From: G965205255 sp965205255
Lineage (GTDB): Bacteria; Pseudomonadota; Gammaproteobacteria; Pseudomonadales; Endozoicomonadaceae
Assembly (NCBI GenBank): GCA_965205255.1
Contig: OZ242051.1
Span: 2,418,001 to 2,482,000 of the forward strand
Direction: 5' to 3'
DNA length: 64,000 nt
Position 1 is the stretch's first letter. Each line of letters starts with the position of its first letter. Below the pieces are notes generated by a model. The model saw only the letters and a list, made by a program, of their open reading frames with translations. It did not search any database and had not been told where the DNA came from. Positions 54,253 through 62,321 of this stretch are shown here, in pieces. The translations under genes and the position numbers were made by a program.

Positions 54253-54734
54253 ATGGCCCGTTCGCCGCGTTTTATTCTTTCGGGTTACCCTCAACATGTG
54301 ATCGTTCGTGGCAATAACCGTACACCCATTTTTTGTGCTGAAGCCGATTATCACTTTTATCTGGAAAAATTACTGGAAGCCTGTAACAGGCACGCTTGCC
54401 ATGTGCATGCTTATGTTTTGATGACTAATCACGTGCACTTACTTGTCACGCCTGATGAGCGGATTAGTTTGGGCAAAATGGTACAAATGCTAGGTCGTTA
54501 TTACGTTCAGTATTTTAATCATATGTACCATCGTACAGGTACTTTATGGGAAGGTCGCTATAAAGCCAGCATGATCGATTCATCAATCTATTTGTTAACT
54601 TGTATGCGCTATATAGAGTTAAATCCGGTGCGCGCAGGAATGGTTGGGCATCCTGGTGATTATCCTTGGTCAAGTTATGCTGTTAATGCGGAAGGAAAAG
54701 AAAGTAAGCTTGTGACACTTCATGAGGAGTATAA
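54253..54734 (+). pseudogene. Y1/HUH transposase, copy 2, 3'-truncated
   Basis: Identical in almost all positions to copies 3 and 4, with HVH intact, but broken at codon 161 (LHEEYK), where a GGTC and the left end of the next element follow. The reading frame runs out inside that left end. It lacks the C-terminal third and the right end. Confidence 0.92.
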
Positions 54735-54738
54735 GGTC

Positions 54739-55692
54739 CATCAAAGGGGTCAGACTCGATTGAAGTAATTGGTCTATGCTTGAGTGCTTTCTGAAGAGGA
54801 GAGTACTCATTATGGCCCGTTCGCCACGTTTTATTCTTTCGGGTTACCCTCAACATGTGATCGTTCGTGGCAATAACCGTACACCCATTTTTTGTGCTGA
54901 AGCCGATTATCACTTTTATCTGGAAAAATTACTGGAAGCCTGTAACAGGCACGCTTGCCATGTGCATGCTTATGTTTTGATGACTAATCACGTGCACTTA
55001 CTTGTCACGCCTGATGAGCGGATTAGTTTGGGCAAAATGGTACAAATGCTAGGTCGTTATTACGTTCAGTATTTTAATCATATGTACCATCGTACAGGTA
55101 CTTTATGGGAAGGTCGCTATAAAGCCAGCATGATCGATTCATCAATCTATTTGTTAACTTGTATGCGCTATATAGAGTTAAATCCGGTGCGCGCAGGAAT
55201 GGTTGGGCATCCTGGTGATTATCCTTGGTCAAGTTATGCTGTTAATGCGGAAGGAAAAGAAAGTAAGCTTGTGACACTTCATGAGGAGTATAAAGGATTA
55301 GGAAAAAGTATGGCAGAGTGTCAAAAGTCTTATAAAACATTATTTGAACACCATATAAACTTAGAGCACCTAGGTGCTATTCGTGAGTCAGCGAATAAAG
55401 GTTGGGTATTAGGGAGTGATAGATTTCGTAAACATGTTGAAGAAGAGTTAAAAAAAAGGGTTAGTCCTGTGAAACGAGGAGGTGACAGACGATCATCAGT
55501 TTATAAGGAAAAATGTATAATCAATCGAGTCTGACCCCTTTGGTTTAATCGAGTCTGACCCCTTTGGTTTGGTTTCTTTGAATCAATCGAGTCTGACCCC
55601 TTTGGTTCTGGGTTCGAATCAATCGAGTCTGACCCCTTTGGTTCTTGTGACCCCTTTGGTTCTTGACCCCTTTGGTTCTGACCCCTTTGGTT
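54739..55692 (+). mobile_element. Y1-transposase element, copy 3, nested against copy 2
   Basis: One full left end (54,739), intact transposase gene, then seven right-type units starting at 55,533, 55,557, 55,595, 55,631, 55,649, 55,665 and 55,680. Spacers between right units (for example GGTTTCTTTGAATC and GGGTTCGAATC) look like repeated partial transposon tails. Confidence 0.9.
54812..55534 (+). CDS. REP-associated tyrosine transposase (Y1/HUH), copy 3
   Basis: 240 residues, full length. HUH motif MTNHVHLLV (His60, His62), Tyr region GRYYVQYFNHMYHRTG and LWEGRYK. The C-terminus KCIINRV plus TGA is encoded by the right terminal repeat. A candidate active copy that could mobilise all arrays in cis or trans. 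Confidence 0.92.
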   Translation: MARSPRFILSGYPQHVIVRGNNRTPIFCAEADYHFYLEKLLEACNRHACHVHAYVLMTNHVHLLVTPDERISLGKMVQMLGRYYVQYFNHMYHRTGTLWEGRYKASMIDSSIYLLTCMRYIELNPVRAGMVGHPGDYPWSSYAVNAEGKESKLVTLHEEYKGLGKSMAECQKSYKTLFEHHINLEHLGAIRESANKGWVLGSDRFRKHVEEELKKRVSPVKRGGDRRSSVYKEKCIINRV

Positions 55693-55694
55693 TC

Positions 55695-55919
55695 TATCAA
55701 AATAAAGCTAAAAACAACCATATCGCTGTCATTATGGGGTTAGTAAACTTGATTTCTGTTGCTGTTGGACCATTAGCAATATTTTTTAGTGGTTTTAGCG
55801 TGAAAACTATTGGTTTGAATGATTCATTAAAACTATACGCTTCAGTCATGGGGATAATATCCATTGGAATTCTATTTACCAATATATTTAAAAAGAGAAA
55901 ACAGCATGCGTTATCTTAA
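55695..55919 (+). pseudogene. MFS transporter, C-terminal remnant
   Basis: About 74 residues after the right-end array: HIAVIMGLVNLISVAVGPLA, FFSGFSVKTIGLNDSLK, then a last helix (YASVMGIISIGILFTNIF) and a basic tail. Fits the final membrane pair of a 12-helix MFS permease, different from the remnant at 39,766. The last 14 bases overlap the start of the serine hydrolase gene. Confidence 0.7.
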
Positions 55920-57108
55920 GCTTATGATTATTATCGGTGTTTTTGTTTATATAGGACTGGTTAATACTTTGTGTTATGCAAATGACAATTTATCAGATAA
56001 AAGAGAGTTTGTTCTTAGTCATATCCCTGTCATCAAAGATCATCAGAAAAAAATTTTGTCACTGTCTGAGGCGATGTCTCACTTTAAAGTGCCAGCAGTA
56101 AGTTTCGCTGTTATTGAAAATAATAAAATTTCCTGGGTAGATGCTATTGGCTATGTTAACTCTGAGCATACAAAAAAAGTGAATTCCAGTACATTATTTC
56201 AAGCTGGTTCAATGTCAAAATCAATCGCTGCAATAACTGCCCTACAGTTAGTTGAGCAAGGAAAGCTATCACTAGACTTCCCTGTAAGTCCTATGTTGAA
56301 AGGTTGGAAAATAAAAAAAACAGCTCAATTTAAAGACACTACTGTAACATTGAGACAATTACTTAGTATGACTTCTGGATTGGACGTTGGTGGGTTTTAT
56401 GGATATGAGCCTGGAAAACCACTACCGACTCTGATTAAGACGCTTGAGGGAGAAAAGCCTGCTAACAATTCACCGGTACAACTAATAGCGCAGCCAGGGG
56501 CGAGATACGATTACTCAGGTGGTGGTTATGAAGTTATTCAGCTTCTTGTTGACTCTGTTACTAAAATTCCTTTTAAAGATGATGTAAAAAAGCTTGTTTT
56601 GGCACCGTTGACTATGAAAGATAGCTTTTATAGTCAGCCGCTAAGTGACCAGTTAGCAAAAAATGCAGCTGATGCAACTGATAGTAAAGGTAAAAATTTT
56701 TCTTATCGTTGGCGAGTTACACCAGAGTATGCAGCAGCAGGCTTGTGGAGTACACCAACAGACTTAGCAAAATTTGTGTTATCGGTAATGAAATCATACC
56801 AAGGCACATCAAATAATATTTTAACCAAAAAAATGGCTCAACAGGCATTAAGTCAACAAAAAAATACGCAATATGGTTTAGGATTTGTCGTAGAGGGAAA
56901 AGGCAAGTCTTTACGATTTATGAAGCTAGGGCAGAATTCTGGTTACCAAGGGTGGCTGGTAGGTTTTCCAAATTCAGGGCAGGGGGCGATAGTTATGACA
57001 AACTCTGATAATGGAAGAGAGCTTGCTCAAAGCTTAATATATGCTATCGCGAAAGCATATCATTGGCCTACAAATGGAAGGCTACAAGATGCATGGATGA
57101 TTAATTAA
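55906..57108 (+). CDS. exported serine hydrolase, beta-lactamase/class C family
   Basis: 400 residues from ATG 55,906. Signal peptide (LMIIIGVFVYIGLVNTLCYA, cleavage near CYA-ND), so periplasmic. Catalytic SxxK at Ser102-Met-Ser-Lys105 (QAGSMSKS) and the Tyr motif DYSGGGY. QNSGYQGWLVGFP and GAIVMTNSDNG belong to the C-terminal fold. Family members include class C beta-lactamases, DD-peptidases, esterases and prodrug-cleaving peptidases of metabolite clusters; it lacks the C-terminal membrane helices of ClbP. Overlap with an exporter remnant suggests a shared pathway. Confidence 0.88.
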   Translation: MRYLKLMIIIGVFVYIGLVNTLCYANDNLSDKREFVLSHIPVIKDHQKKILSLSEAMSHFKVPAVSFAVIENNKISWVDAIGYVNSEHTKKVNSSTLFQAGSMSKSIAAITALQLVEQGKLSLDFPVSPMLKGWKIKKTAQFKDTTVTLRQLLSMTSGLDVGGFYGYEPGKPLPTLIKTLEGEKPANNSPVQLIAQPGARYDYSGGGYEVIQLLVDSVTKIPFKDDVKKLVLAPLTMKDSFYSQPLSDQLAKNAADATDSKGKNFSYRWRVTPEYAAAGLWSTPTDLAKFVLSVMKSYQGTSNNILTKKMAQQALSQQKNTQYGLGFVVEGKGKSLRFMKLGQNSGYQGWLVGFPNSGQGAIVMTNSDNGRELAQSLIYAIAKAYHWPTNGRLQDAWMIN

Positions 57109-57205
57109 ATTAGTGGGTGAGTGTTGTTGCGTATAGAGTGCCATATCCTCACTCGTTATCACAAACCCTCACCAGCCCTAAGCCCTTGTTAACACAAGTT
57201 TTGAT

Positions 57206-57303
57206 AACTGTCCCTATCCCTCCGCCATACAACAAAGGTAAACTAGTAAAAGTTGGCCTTTTTTATTACCTGAAGCCCGCACCGTTTGGGCTGGTGCCAC
57301 CTC
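57206..57303. repeat. tRNA-Ser 3' tail and terminator repeat, copy 2
   Basis: TATCCCTCCGCCATAC followed by the AACTAGTAAAAGTTGGCC terminator-like block and AAGCCCGCACCGTTTGG, matching the sequence from the T arm of tRNA-Ser to the IS6 end (36,006-36,107). The rest of the tRNA is absent. Confidence 0.85.
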
Positions 57304-57918
57304 GGCTCTGTTGCAAACTCGACCACAAGCTGAACAGCTTACCTCCTTCAGACGCAATTATTCTGTCAGTGCATAAAACTGCTCAAAGGCAGAGCGATCA
57401 CTTCCATCACAATGCTGACCTTTTTTCAGCATTCGCCAGCATTCATTTTTGGCAATAGTGGCAGAGGCTCCTTCCACAGATTTAAACCCCAGAGTCTGCC
57501 ACATCTTTTTCTTAATAGACCGGTGACTCTGTCCAACGATATTATTCAGATATTTTAACTGTAAAATATCAACCATCAGAAAGAAGCATCCCATTAAAAA
57601 TAAGGCAATATTCACCGATTCCAGTGCGGCTAGATTAGCCCCGCTTTTATCAATGACCACCTTTTTAGGAAGGCCATTGTGCCCAATGGCTTTATTCAGA
57701 AAAGCTCTGGCTGCAGGTTCATCTCTATGTTTGGAAAGCATAAAATAAATGGTTTCTCCATACTTATCGACAACACGGTACAGGTAGTGTCAGTCACCCT
57801 TGATTTTGATATCTAAAATGACGTCCTTTAGTGCTGATAGCTGATATTGTATACTTCATAAGTCGTATTAATAATGAGTGAATTATCTAGAAGATAAGTC
57901 TTATTTTGCAACAGAACC
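57304..57918 (-). mobile_element. IS6 remnant, internally deleted (615 bp), copy 2
   Basis: Both terminal inverted ends are present, but about 204 bp of the N-terminal transposase region is missing. The reading frame has an in-frame TGA before HYLYRVVDKY; the open part (57,358-57,741) encodes the C-terminal half. The catalytic Glu of NNIVEQSHR is Gly (NNIVGQSHR). Non-functional. Confidence 0.9.
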
Positions 57919-57929
57919 AGATATTGCAT

Positions 57930-58922
57930 CTATGCAGCATTTCCCTTTTTACCCAAACCATAATTTCCCTGTATTCTATCCAGCAAATAATCGCCATACA
58001 TGACGGGGGGATGTTTTGCTGGATTATCTTCACTGATGTAGGTGTCAAAGATTTTGATAGTTGTATGCATATCAGGGTCGAAGAAAAACGGAATAGAAAA
58101 TCTTGAACAAGAAGAGTGGTTAATAACACGATGTGGGGTAGATTTGACGGTATCATTGCTCCAGCGTTTGAGCATATCACCAGTATTCATTACCAGCGCA
58201 CCTTCAAGAGGTGGAACTTTAATCCAGTCATTATCATCTGTCCTTACCTCAAGTCCGGCTATTGATTCCTGAGCTAACAAGGTAAAAAAACCATAATCGG
58301 TATGAGGCGCAATGCCAAACTGATTCTCCGGTCTGTTTTCTGGCTGAGGCGGATAATGTTGAAGTCGTAAGACATAGGTCGGTTGAATGAAAAATTGTTT
58401 CAGGGCCAGCTTGTCATTACATAAAAGCACGCCAAGAGGTTCCAGTAATCGTTTTGTCAAGCGTAAAAATGTATCCCGATAGCAGTAAAGCGCTTCTTTA
58501 AAACCTTGAAGATTTTCCGGCCATTGGTTGGGTCCTGCCAGATAGAGCCCTTTAGGGTAGTCCGGATGATTCTCATCTACTTCGAAAGCCATAATAAAAG
58601 CATCTAACTGATTGGGTAGGGTAGCTGAACCTTCTGTTGATACTTTCAACTGTGAGGTATTCATTGGAGCATAACCACGGAAACAGTCGTTTTGCTTGAT
58701 TTTTATTTTCTCCTCAAGCGGCAAATTATGGAAACGCCTTGCCTGCTGGAAAGTATTGTCGATAAGCGATTGCGGTACACGGTGATTGATAACATAGCCA
58801 AAGCCTGATGTAGTGTAAGCAGCTCTTATCTGCTCTGCCACTTCACGTATACCGATATCAGTATTTTCCCATAAGGGGGCTAGATCTATAATTGGGATAG
58901 CTGTATCTTTCTGATTAACCAT
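57930..58922 (-). CDS. 2-oxoglutarate/Fe(II)-dependent dioxygenase, isopenicillin N synthase-like
   Basis: 330 residues. N-terminal DIOX_N (IPIIDLAPLW, SGFGYVINHRVPQ); Fe(II) ligands His and Asp in APHTDYGFFTLL and His in STPHRVINH; 2OG-binding Arg-x-Ser in SRFSIPFFF. Intact. Family members oxidise amino acids, peptides or small metabolites; with the other biosynthetic genes around, a tailoring role is plausible but unproven. Ends 12 bases from the IS6 remnant. Confidence 0.9.
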   Translation of the reverse strand: MVNQKDTAIPIIDLAPLWENTDIGIREVAEQIRAAYTTSGFGYVINHRVPQSLIDNTFQQARRFHNLPLEEKIKIKQNDCFRGYAPMNTSQLKVSTEGSATLPNQLDAFIMAFEVDENHPDYPKGLYLAGPNQWPENLQGFKEALYCYRDTFLRLTKRLLEPLGVLLCNDKLALKQFFIQPTYVLRLQHYPPQPENRPENQFGIAPHTDYGFFTLLAQESIAGLEVRTDDNDWIKVPPLEGALVMNTGDMLKRWSNDTVKSTPHRVINHSSCSRFSIPFFFDPDMHTTIKIFDTYISEDNPAKHPPVMYGDYLLDRIQGNYGLGKKGNAA

Positions 58923-59073
58923 GAAGTTAAATACCTTTTCCTCGATTGATCTTTCTGTTAAAACAGTGAAAAACGACTGTTCTTGTCAATAACATCAATA
59001 TTTTTAGTCTGCTTCAACCGGCGAGCTAGTCGGATAGCAAAAATGGTCAGTATGAGTTCAGTAATAAAACGGG

Positions 59074-59188
59074 GTTTTGTTGCAAAATAAGACTTATCTT
59101 CTAGATAATTCACTCATTATTAATGCAACTTGTGAAGTATACCATGCCAGCTATCAAACTAAAGGACGTCATTTTAGACAAGAACTCA
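59074..59188 (+). mobile_element. IS6 remnant (5' end only) ending in array 5
   Basis: GGTTTTGTTGCAAAATAAGA end plus the first codons of the transposase (MPAIKLKDVILDKN), cut at the first CATCAAAGGGG unit. Confidence 0.85.
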
Positions 59189-60216
59189 CATCAAAGGGGT
59201 CAGGTCCATCAAAGGGGTCAGACTCGATCATCAAAGGGGTCAGACTCGATTGAAGTAATTGGTCTATGCTTGAGTGTTTTCTGCATCAAAGGGGTCACAT
59301 CAAAGGGGTCAGACTCGATTGAAGTAATTGGTCTATGCTTGAGTGTTTTCTGAAGAGGAGAGTACTCATTATGGCCCGTCCGCTGCGTTTTATTCTTTCG
59401 GGTTACCCTCAACATGTGATCGTTCGTGGCAATAACCGTACACCCATTTTTTGTGCTGAAGACGATTATCACTTTTATCTGGAAAAATTACAGGAAGCCT
59501 GTAACAGGCACGCTTGCCATGTGCATGCTTATGTTTTGATGACTAATCACGTGCACTTACTTGTCACGCCTGATGAGCGGATTAGTTTGGGCAAAATGGT
59601 ACAAATGCTAGGTCGTTATTACGTTCAGTATTTTAATCATATGTACCATCGTACAGGTACTTTATGGGAAGGTCGCTATAAAGCCAGCATGATCGATTCA
59701 TCAATCTATTTGTTAACTTGTATGCGCTATATAGAGTTAAATCCGGTGCGCGCAGGAATGGTTGGGCATCCTGGTGATTATCCTTGGTCAAGTTATGCTG
59801 TTAATGCAGAAGGAAAAGAAAGTAAGCTTGTGACACTTCATGAGGAGTATAAAGGATTAGGAAAAAGTATGGCAGAGTGTCAAAAGTCTTATAAAACATT
59901 ATTTGAACACCATATAAACTTAGAGCACCTAGGTGCTATTCGTGAGTCAGCGAATAAAGGTTGGGTATTAGGGAGTGATAGATTTCGTAAACATGTTGAA
60001 GAAGAGTTAAAAAAAAGGGTTAGTCCTGTGAAACGAGGAGGTGACAGACGATCATCAGTTTATAAGGAAAAATGTAGAATCAATCGAGTCTGACCCCTTT
60101 GGTTTTGTTTATAAGGAAAAATGTAGAATCAATCGAGTCTGACCCCTTTGGTTTGACCCCTTTGGTTTTGTTTATAAGGAAAAATGTAGAATCAATCGAG
60201 TCTGACCCCTTTGGTT
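59189..60216 (+). mobile_element. Y1-transposase element, copy 4 with arrays on both sides
   Basis: Five left-type units at 59,189, 59,207, 59,229, 59,284 and 59,298; the third carries 55 bases of leader and the fifth runs into the gene. After the gene, four right-type units start at 60,092, 60,141, 60,155 and 60,204; three of these carry the 46-bp TTTATAAGGAAAAATGTAGA tail. The element is followed directly by the interior of a serine hydrolase gene. Confidence 0.92.
59371..60093 (+). CDS. REP-associated tyrosine transposase (Y1/HUH), copy 4
   Basis: 240 residues, full length; begins MARPLRFILSGYPQHVIVRG, with HVH (60-62), the Tyr region and LWEGRYK intact. Differs from copy 3 at a few residues (for example LQEAC for LLEAC). 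Ribosome site GAGGAGAG. Candidate active copy. Stop in the right terminal repeat. Confidence 0.92.
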   Translation: MARPLRFILSGYPQHVIVRGNNRTPIFCAEDDYHFYLEKLQEACNRHACHVHAYVLMTNHVHLLVTPDERISLGKMVQMLGRYYVQYFNHMYHRTGTLWEGRYKASMIDSSIYLLTCMRYIELNPVRAGMVGHPGDYPWSSYAVNAEGKESKLVTLHEEYKGLGKSMAECQKSYKTLFEHHINLEHLGAIRESANKGWVLGSDRFRKHVEEELKKRVSPVKRGGDRRSSVYKEKCRINRV

Positions 60217-61263
60217 CTGTCTGAGGCGATGTCTCACTTTAAAGTGCCAGCAGTAAGTTTCGCTGTTATTGAAAATAATAAAATTTCCTGGGTAGATGCT
60301 ATTGGCTATGTTAACTCTGAGCATACAAAAAAAGTGAATTCCAGTACATTATTTCAAGCTGGTTCAATGTCAAAATCAATCGCTGCAATGACTGCCCTAC
60401 AGTTAGTTGAGCAAGGAAAGCTATCACTAGACTTCCCTGTAAGTCCTATGTTGAAAGGTTGGAAAATAAAAAAAACAGCTCAATTTAAAGACACTACTGT
60501 AACATTGAGACAATTACTTAGTATGACTTCTGGATTGGACGTTGGGGGGTTTTATGGATATGAGCCTGGAAAACCACTACCGACTCTGATTAAGACGCTT
60601 GAGGGAGAAAAGCCTGCTAACAATTCACCGGTACAACTAATAGCGCAGCCAGGGGCGAGATACGATTACTCAGGTGGTGGTTATGAAGTTATTCAGCTTC
60701 TTGTTGACTCTGTCACTAAAATTCCTTTTAAAGATGATGTAAAAAAGCTTGTTTTGGCACCGTTGACTATGAAAGATAGCTTTTATAGTCAGCCGCTAAG
60801 TGACCAGTTAGCGAAAAATGCAGCTGATGCAACTGATAGTAAAGGTAAAAATTTTTCTTATCGTTGGCGAGTTACACCAGAGTATGCAGCAGCAGGCTTG
60901 TGGAGTACACCAACAGACTTAGCAAAATTTGTGTTATCGGTAATGAAATCATACCAAGGCACATCAAATAATATTTTAACCAAAAAAATGGCTCAACAGA
61001 CATTAAGTCAACAAAAAAATACGCAATATGGTTTAGGATTTGTCGTAGAGGGAAAAGGCAAGTCTTTACGATTTATGAAGCTAGGGCAGAATTCTGGTTA
61101 CCAAGGGTGGCTGGTAGGTTTTCCAAATTCAGGGCAGGGGGCGATAGTTATGACAAACTCTGATAATGGAAGAGAGCTTGCTCAAAGCTTAATATATGCT
61201 ATCGCGAAAGCATATCATTGGCCTACAAATGGAAGGCTACAAGATGCATGGATGATTAATTAA
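60217..61263 (+). pseudogene. serine hydrolase (beta-lactamase family), second copy without signal peptide
   Basis: Duplicate of the gene at 55,906, starting at codon 53 directly after the last right-type unit. The SMSK and YSG motifs are intact, but the first 52 residues, including the signal peptide, are missing. A TTG at 60,211 inside the transposon end could start a 350-residue cytosolic form; export would fail. Likely non-functional in its original role. Confidence 0.85.
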
Positions 61264-61360
61264 ATTAGTGGGTGAGTGTTGTTGCGTATAGAGTGCCATA
61301 TCCTCACTCGTTATCACAAACCCTCACCAGCCCTAAGCCCTTGTTAACACAAGTTTTGAT

Positions 61361-61458
61361 AACTGTCCCTATCCCTCCGCCATACAACAAAGGTAAACTA
61401 GTAAAAGTTGGCCTTTTTTATTACCTGAAGCCCGCACCGTTTGGGCTGGTGCCACCTC
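61361..61458. repeat. tRNA-Ser 3' tail and terminator repeat, copy 3
   Basis: Same block as at 57,206-57,303, part of the segmental duplication. Confidence 0.85.
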
Positions 61459-62073
61459 GGTTCTGTTGCAAACTCGACCACAAGCTGAACAGCTCCCCTC
61501 CTTCAGACGCAATTACCCTGCCAGTGCATAAAACTGCTCAAAGGCAGGGCGATCACTTCCATTACAATGCTGACCTTTTTTCAGCATTCGCCAGCACTCA
61601 TTTCCGGCAATAGAGGCAGACGCTCCTTCCACAGATTTAAACCCCAGAGTCTGCCACATCTTTTTCTTAATAGACCGGTGACTCTGTCCAACGATATTAT
61701 TCAGATATTTTAACTGTAAAATATCAACCATCAGAAAGAAGCATCCCATTAAAAATAAGGCAATATTCACCGATTCCAGTGCGGCTAGATTAGCCCCGCT
61801 TTTATCAATGACCACCTTTTTAGGAAGGCCATTGTGCCCAATGGCTTTATTCAGAAAAGCTCTGGCTGCAGGTTCATCTCTATGTTTGGAAAGCATAAAA
61901 TAAATGGTTTCTCCATACTTATCGACAACACGGTACAGGTAGTGTCAGTCATCCTTGATTTTGATATCTAAAATGACGTCCTTTAGTGCTGATAGCTGAT
62001 ATTGTATACTTCATAAGTCGTATTAATAATGAGTGAATTATCTAGAAGATAAGTCTTATTTTGCAACAGAACC
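61459..62073 (-). mobile_element. IS6 remnant, internally deleted (615 bp), copy 3
   Basis: Same deletion, same in-frame TGA and same Glu-to-Gly change as copy 2. Open C-terminal frame at 61,513-61,896. Copied as part of the duplication. Confidence 0.9.
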
Positions 62074-62074
62074 A

Positions 62075-62109
62075 GCTGTTCAGCTTGTGATCGAGTTTGC
62101 AATAGAACC
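62075..62109. mobile_element. IS6 terminal fragment
   Basis: GCTGTTCAGCTTGTGATCGA, then GTTTGCAATAGAACC: the 3' end of the IS6 element as seen at 36,893-36,926, with one change in the inverted repeat. Nothing else of that copy remains. Confidence 0.8.
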
Positions 62110-62122
62110 GTTGTTTCCCTTA

Positions 62123-62248
62123 CCTTCAACCTTGGCGCTGGTGCGCTGCAACGATCAACCCTCCGTCGTAAGATTAATCGTCAACAACACGACCAAGTTC
62201 CCGCCCAGCTTATGCGCTGGGTGTGGGCAGGTGGACGAAGGTTGAAGG
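62123..62248. repeat. GC-richer 126-bp segment bounded by perfect 11-bp inverted repeats
   Basis: CCTTCAACCTT at 62,123 and AAGGTTGAAGG at 62,238, with an internal CCCAGC/GCTGGG hairpin. Base composition differs from its surroundings. No reading frame. Possibly a small mobile element or RNA structure. Confidence 0.45.
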
Positions 62249-62321
62249 GGCTGATTAGGAGGCAGAGGGCAGAGGTAGAGATGTATCAATCTTCAAGGCA
62301 GCCACAAACATCATAATTAAG

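Larger units (their letters stand above)
56062..57918. repeat. segmental duplication, copy 1 (1857 bp)
   Basis: Nearly identical to 60,217-62,073. It contains most of the serine hydrolase gene, the spacer with the tRNA-Ser tail and an IS6 remnant. Only scattered single-base differences are visible. Confidence 0.93.
60217..62073. repeat. segmental duplication, copy 2 (1857 bp)
   Basis: Offset exactly 4155 bases from copy 1. Left boundary is the end of a transposon right unit; right boundary is the terminal base of the IS6 remnant. Confidence 0.93.

Noticed and set aside
62110..62260. Integron attC site
   Set aside because: The inverted ends do not contain the GTTRRRY core and there is no integrase or cassette array.
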